Assembly: GCA_009787685.1 (NCBI GenBank)
Contig: WQSV01000067.1
Coordinates: 1 to 7,286 of the forward strand
Source: Bacillota bacterium
GTDB lineage: Bacteria > Bacillota > Clostridia > Christensenellales > Pumilibacteraceae
DNA: 7,286 nucleotides
Reading direction: 5' to 3'
Shown here in pieces: positions 6,666 through 7,286 of the stretch (position 1 is its first letter; the number at the start of each line of letters is the position of its first letter). The notes beneath the pieces were generated by a model. The model was given only the letters and a program-made list of their open reading frames with translations, ran no database searches and had not been told where the DNA came from. A program made the position numbers and the translations under genes.

Positions 6666-7073
6666 ATGAAAAAATTTCTCATCTTTCTCGGAATAGTTTG
6701 CCTTATCGCTGGAGTTAGTCTTTTTTCCAACTCCCTATTGAGGATAGACAGAGAGGGGACTTTTTCAGTTTTTGACCAATTTGACAACGTTCGAGTTTAT
6801 GAGGAGCGCCCAATTCTCTATCGCTATCAAAACCCAAACTATTTCACTCGTTTCGACACAATAGGCTCAATCCAAGATGCACAAGAAATACTTCGCTACC
6901 TTGGAGCAAGAGAACTCTTTCGTGAATATGTTAACGACATCATAATAATCTATGCCCATTCGCCACTAATAACAAAATACCAAAGAGTCCACAGAAGACG
7001 AGTCAATGTTATGATAGCCATCCGCAATGACAGAATCAGTGTTGGAAGCCCGCTTTTAAAAGGAAGTTTTTAG
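6666..7073 (+). CDS. Membrane-anchored YwmB-like protein (TATA-box-binding-like, DUF1779), short form
   Basis: The 135-residue product starts MKKF followed by a hydrophobic helix (about 4-20), an uncleaved anchor or signal peptide, with the rest outside the membrane. The C-terminal half (about 70-135) resembles the end of Bacillus/Clostridium YwmB proteins in order and spacing: EILRYLGAR, an AHSPL segment in place of AYSPLL, RVNVMIAIRND in place of VNLxLALRY, then the closing VGSPLLKGSF in place of LGTPVITTEY. YwmB proteins are usually about 240 residues, so this looks like a short version with little of the first half. YwmB's function is not established. An upstream in-frame ATG at 6642 would add eight residues and has GGAG 13 bases before it. 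I prefer 6666 because it gives a standard signal sequence. The match is from memory of the family pattern and remains tentative. Confidence 0.7.
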   Translation: MKKFLIFLGIVCLIAGVSLFSNSLLRIDREGTFSVFDQFDNVRVYEERPILYRYQNPNYFTRFDTIGSIQDAQEILRYLGARELFREYVNDIIIIYAHSPLITKYQRVHRRRVNVMIAIRNDRISVGSPLLKGSF

Positions 7074-7074
7074 A

Positions 7075-7126
7075 AAAAGAAGTGAGGATTGTGTCAAATT
7101 AATTTTTTCCTCAGCCTCACTCTTTT
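7075..7126. terminator. Palindromic element copy C (inverted), likely two-way terminator
   Basis: AAAAG (7075-7079) and AGTGAGG (7081-7087) pair with CCTCACT (7115-7121) and CTTTT (7122-7126), with one bulged A: 12 pairs with U-rich ends on both strands. It starts two bases after the stop codon of the YwmB-like gene. The loop holds TGTCAAATTAATTTT (7092-7106), the exact reverse complement of the string in copy A, so this is the same element turned round. A competing stem, TGAGGA (7083-7088) with TCCTCA (7108-7113), could form instead. Confidence 0.65.
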
Positions 7127-7286
7127 GAAAACATATATTAATTAGAGACAGTGAAGAAACGACCGCCAAAGCCAAACAACATGTCTATGCAATTGTTCGC
7201 TTATTAGCAATTTGTCACAGGGACAGTATTGTTTAAAAAACGTTTTATTTTGGAAACAACATCGTCTCCGTGATAAATGGGGGGGG
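7127..7286. other. Right-end stretch, no clear gene; ends in eight G's
   Basis: No gene can be supported. On the minus strand a 25-codon open frame (reading IYHGDDVVSKIKRFLNN from near the window edge) ends in two consecutive TAA codons at 7206-7201. It could be the 3' end of a gene entering from the right, but open frames this short are common by chance. A motif at 7256-7276 resembles 6486-6506. The final eight G's are out of character with the AT-rich surroundings. Confidence 0.35.

Noticed and set aside
6428..6718. Plus-strand open frame of 96 codons starting with TTG
   Set aside because: It has a weak start and low-complexity Lys/Ser/Asn-rich content, crosses a terminator-like hairpin and the promoter, and overlaps the YwmB-like gene.
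7151..7204. Short frame starting GTGAAGAAACGACC with many basic residues and prolines
   Set aside because: It has only 17 codons, no ribosome binding site and no recognisable family. It resembles chance sequence.
1..7286. CRISPR array, insertion sequence or phage genes
   Set aside because: There are no regularly spaced repeats, transposase or integrase motifs, or target-site duplications around any gene.

Overview
The window is 7286 bases of AT-rich bacterial DNA (about 40% GC by eye) with five protein genes. One lies on the minus strand at the left and four on the plus strand. The content (oligoendopeptidase F, an Fe-S L-serine ammonia-lyase, a lipoprotein with a C-terminal membrane anchor, DnaB helicase, a YwmB-like membrane protein) fits a member of the Bacillota or a related low-GC Gram-positive line. 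The lipobox protein and the YwmB-like C-terminus are the main pointers. TGA is not used as an internal Trp codon (Trp is TGG), so nothing indicates a recoded mollicute. I would not name a genus.

Layout. 1-136 is non-coding DNA downstream of sdaA. 137-1495 (minus) is a single-chain L-serine ammonia-lyase. 1496-1717 is a divergent promoter region in which the two -10 boxes overlap; it also holds a structured leader for the next gene. 1718-3490 is pepF, a zinc oligopeptidase. 3491-3576 is a short palindromic intergenic element with a TTGACA box in its loop. 3577-4605 is an unrecognised lipoprotein with a C-terminal membrane helix. 4606-4691 is a second palindromic element of the same design, running into dnaB. 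4692-6296 is dnaB with an unusual proline-rich C-terminal extension that ends like an SSB tip. 6297-6665 is a 369-base gap with a strong terminator, a second terminator-like hairpin and a promoter for the last gene. 6666-7073 is a small YwmB-like membrane-anchored protein. 7074-7286 holds a third, inverted copy of the palindromic element, probably a two-way terminator, and a stretch with no clear gene that ends in eight G's.

How the parts relate. PepF and serine ammonia-lyase both belong to peptide and amino-acid use: peptides are cut in the cytoplasm and serine is deaminated to pyruvate. Their divergent arrangement around one shared promoter would allow joint control. The lipoprotein and the YwmB-like protein are cell-surface proteins of unknown role, and dnaB is the replicative helicase. 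Three of the four plus-strand genes, and sdaA, lack a clear Shine-Dalgarno sequence; only pepF has one.

The most unusual signals are the recurring stem-loop elements beside the 3' ends of genes, each with a -35-like TTGAC box in its loop, and the SSB-like tail on DnaB.
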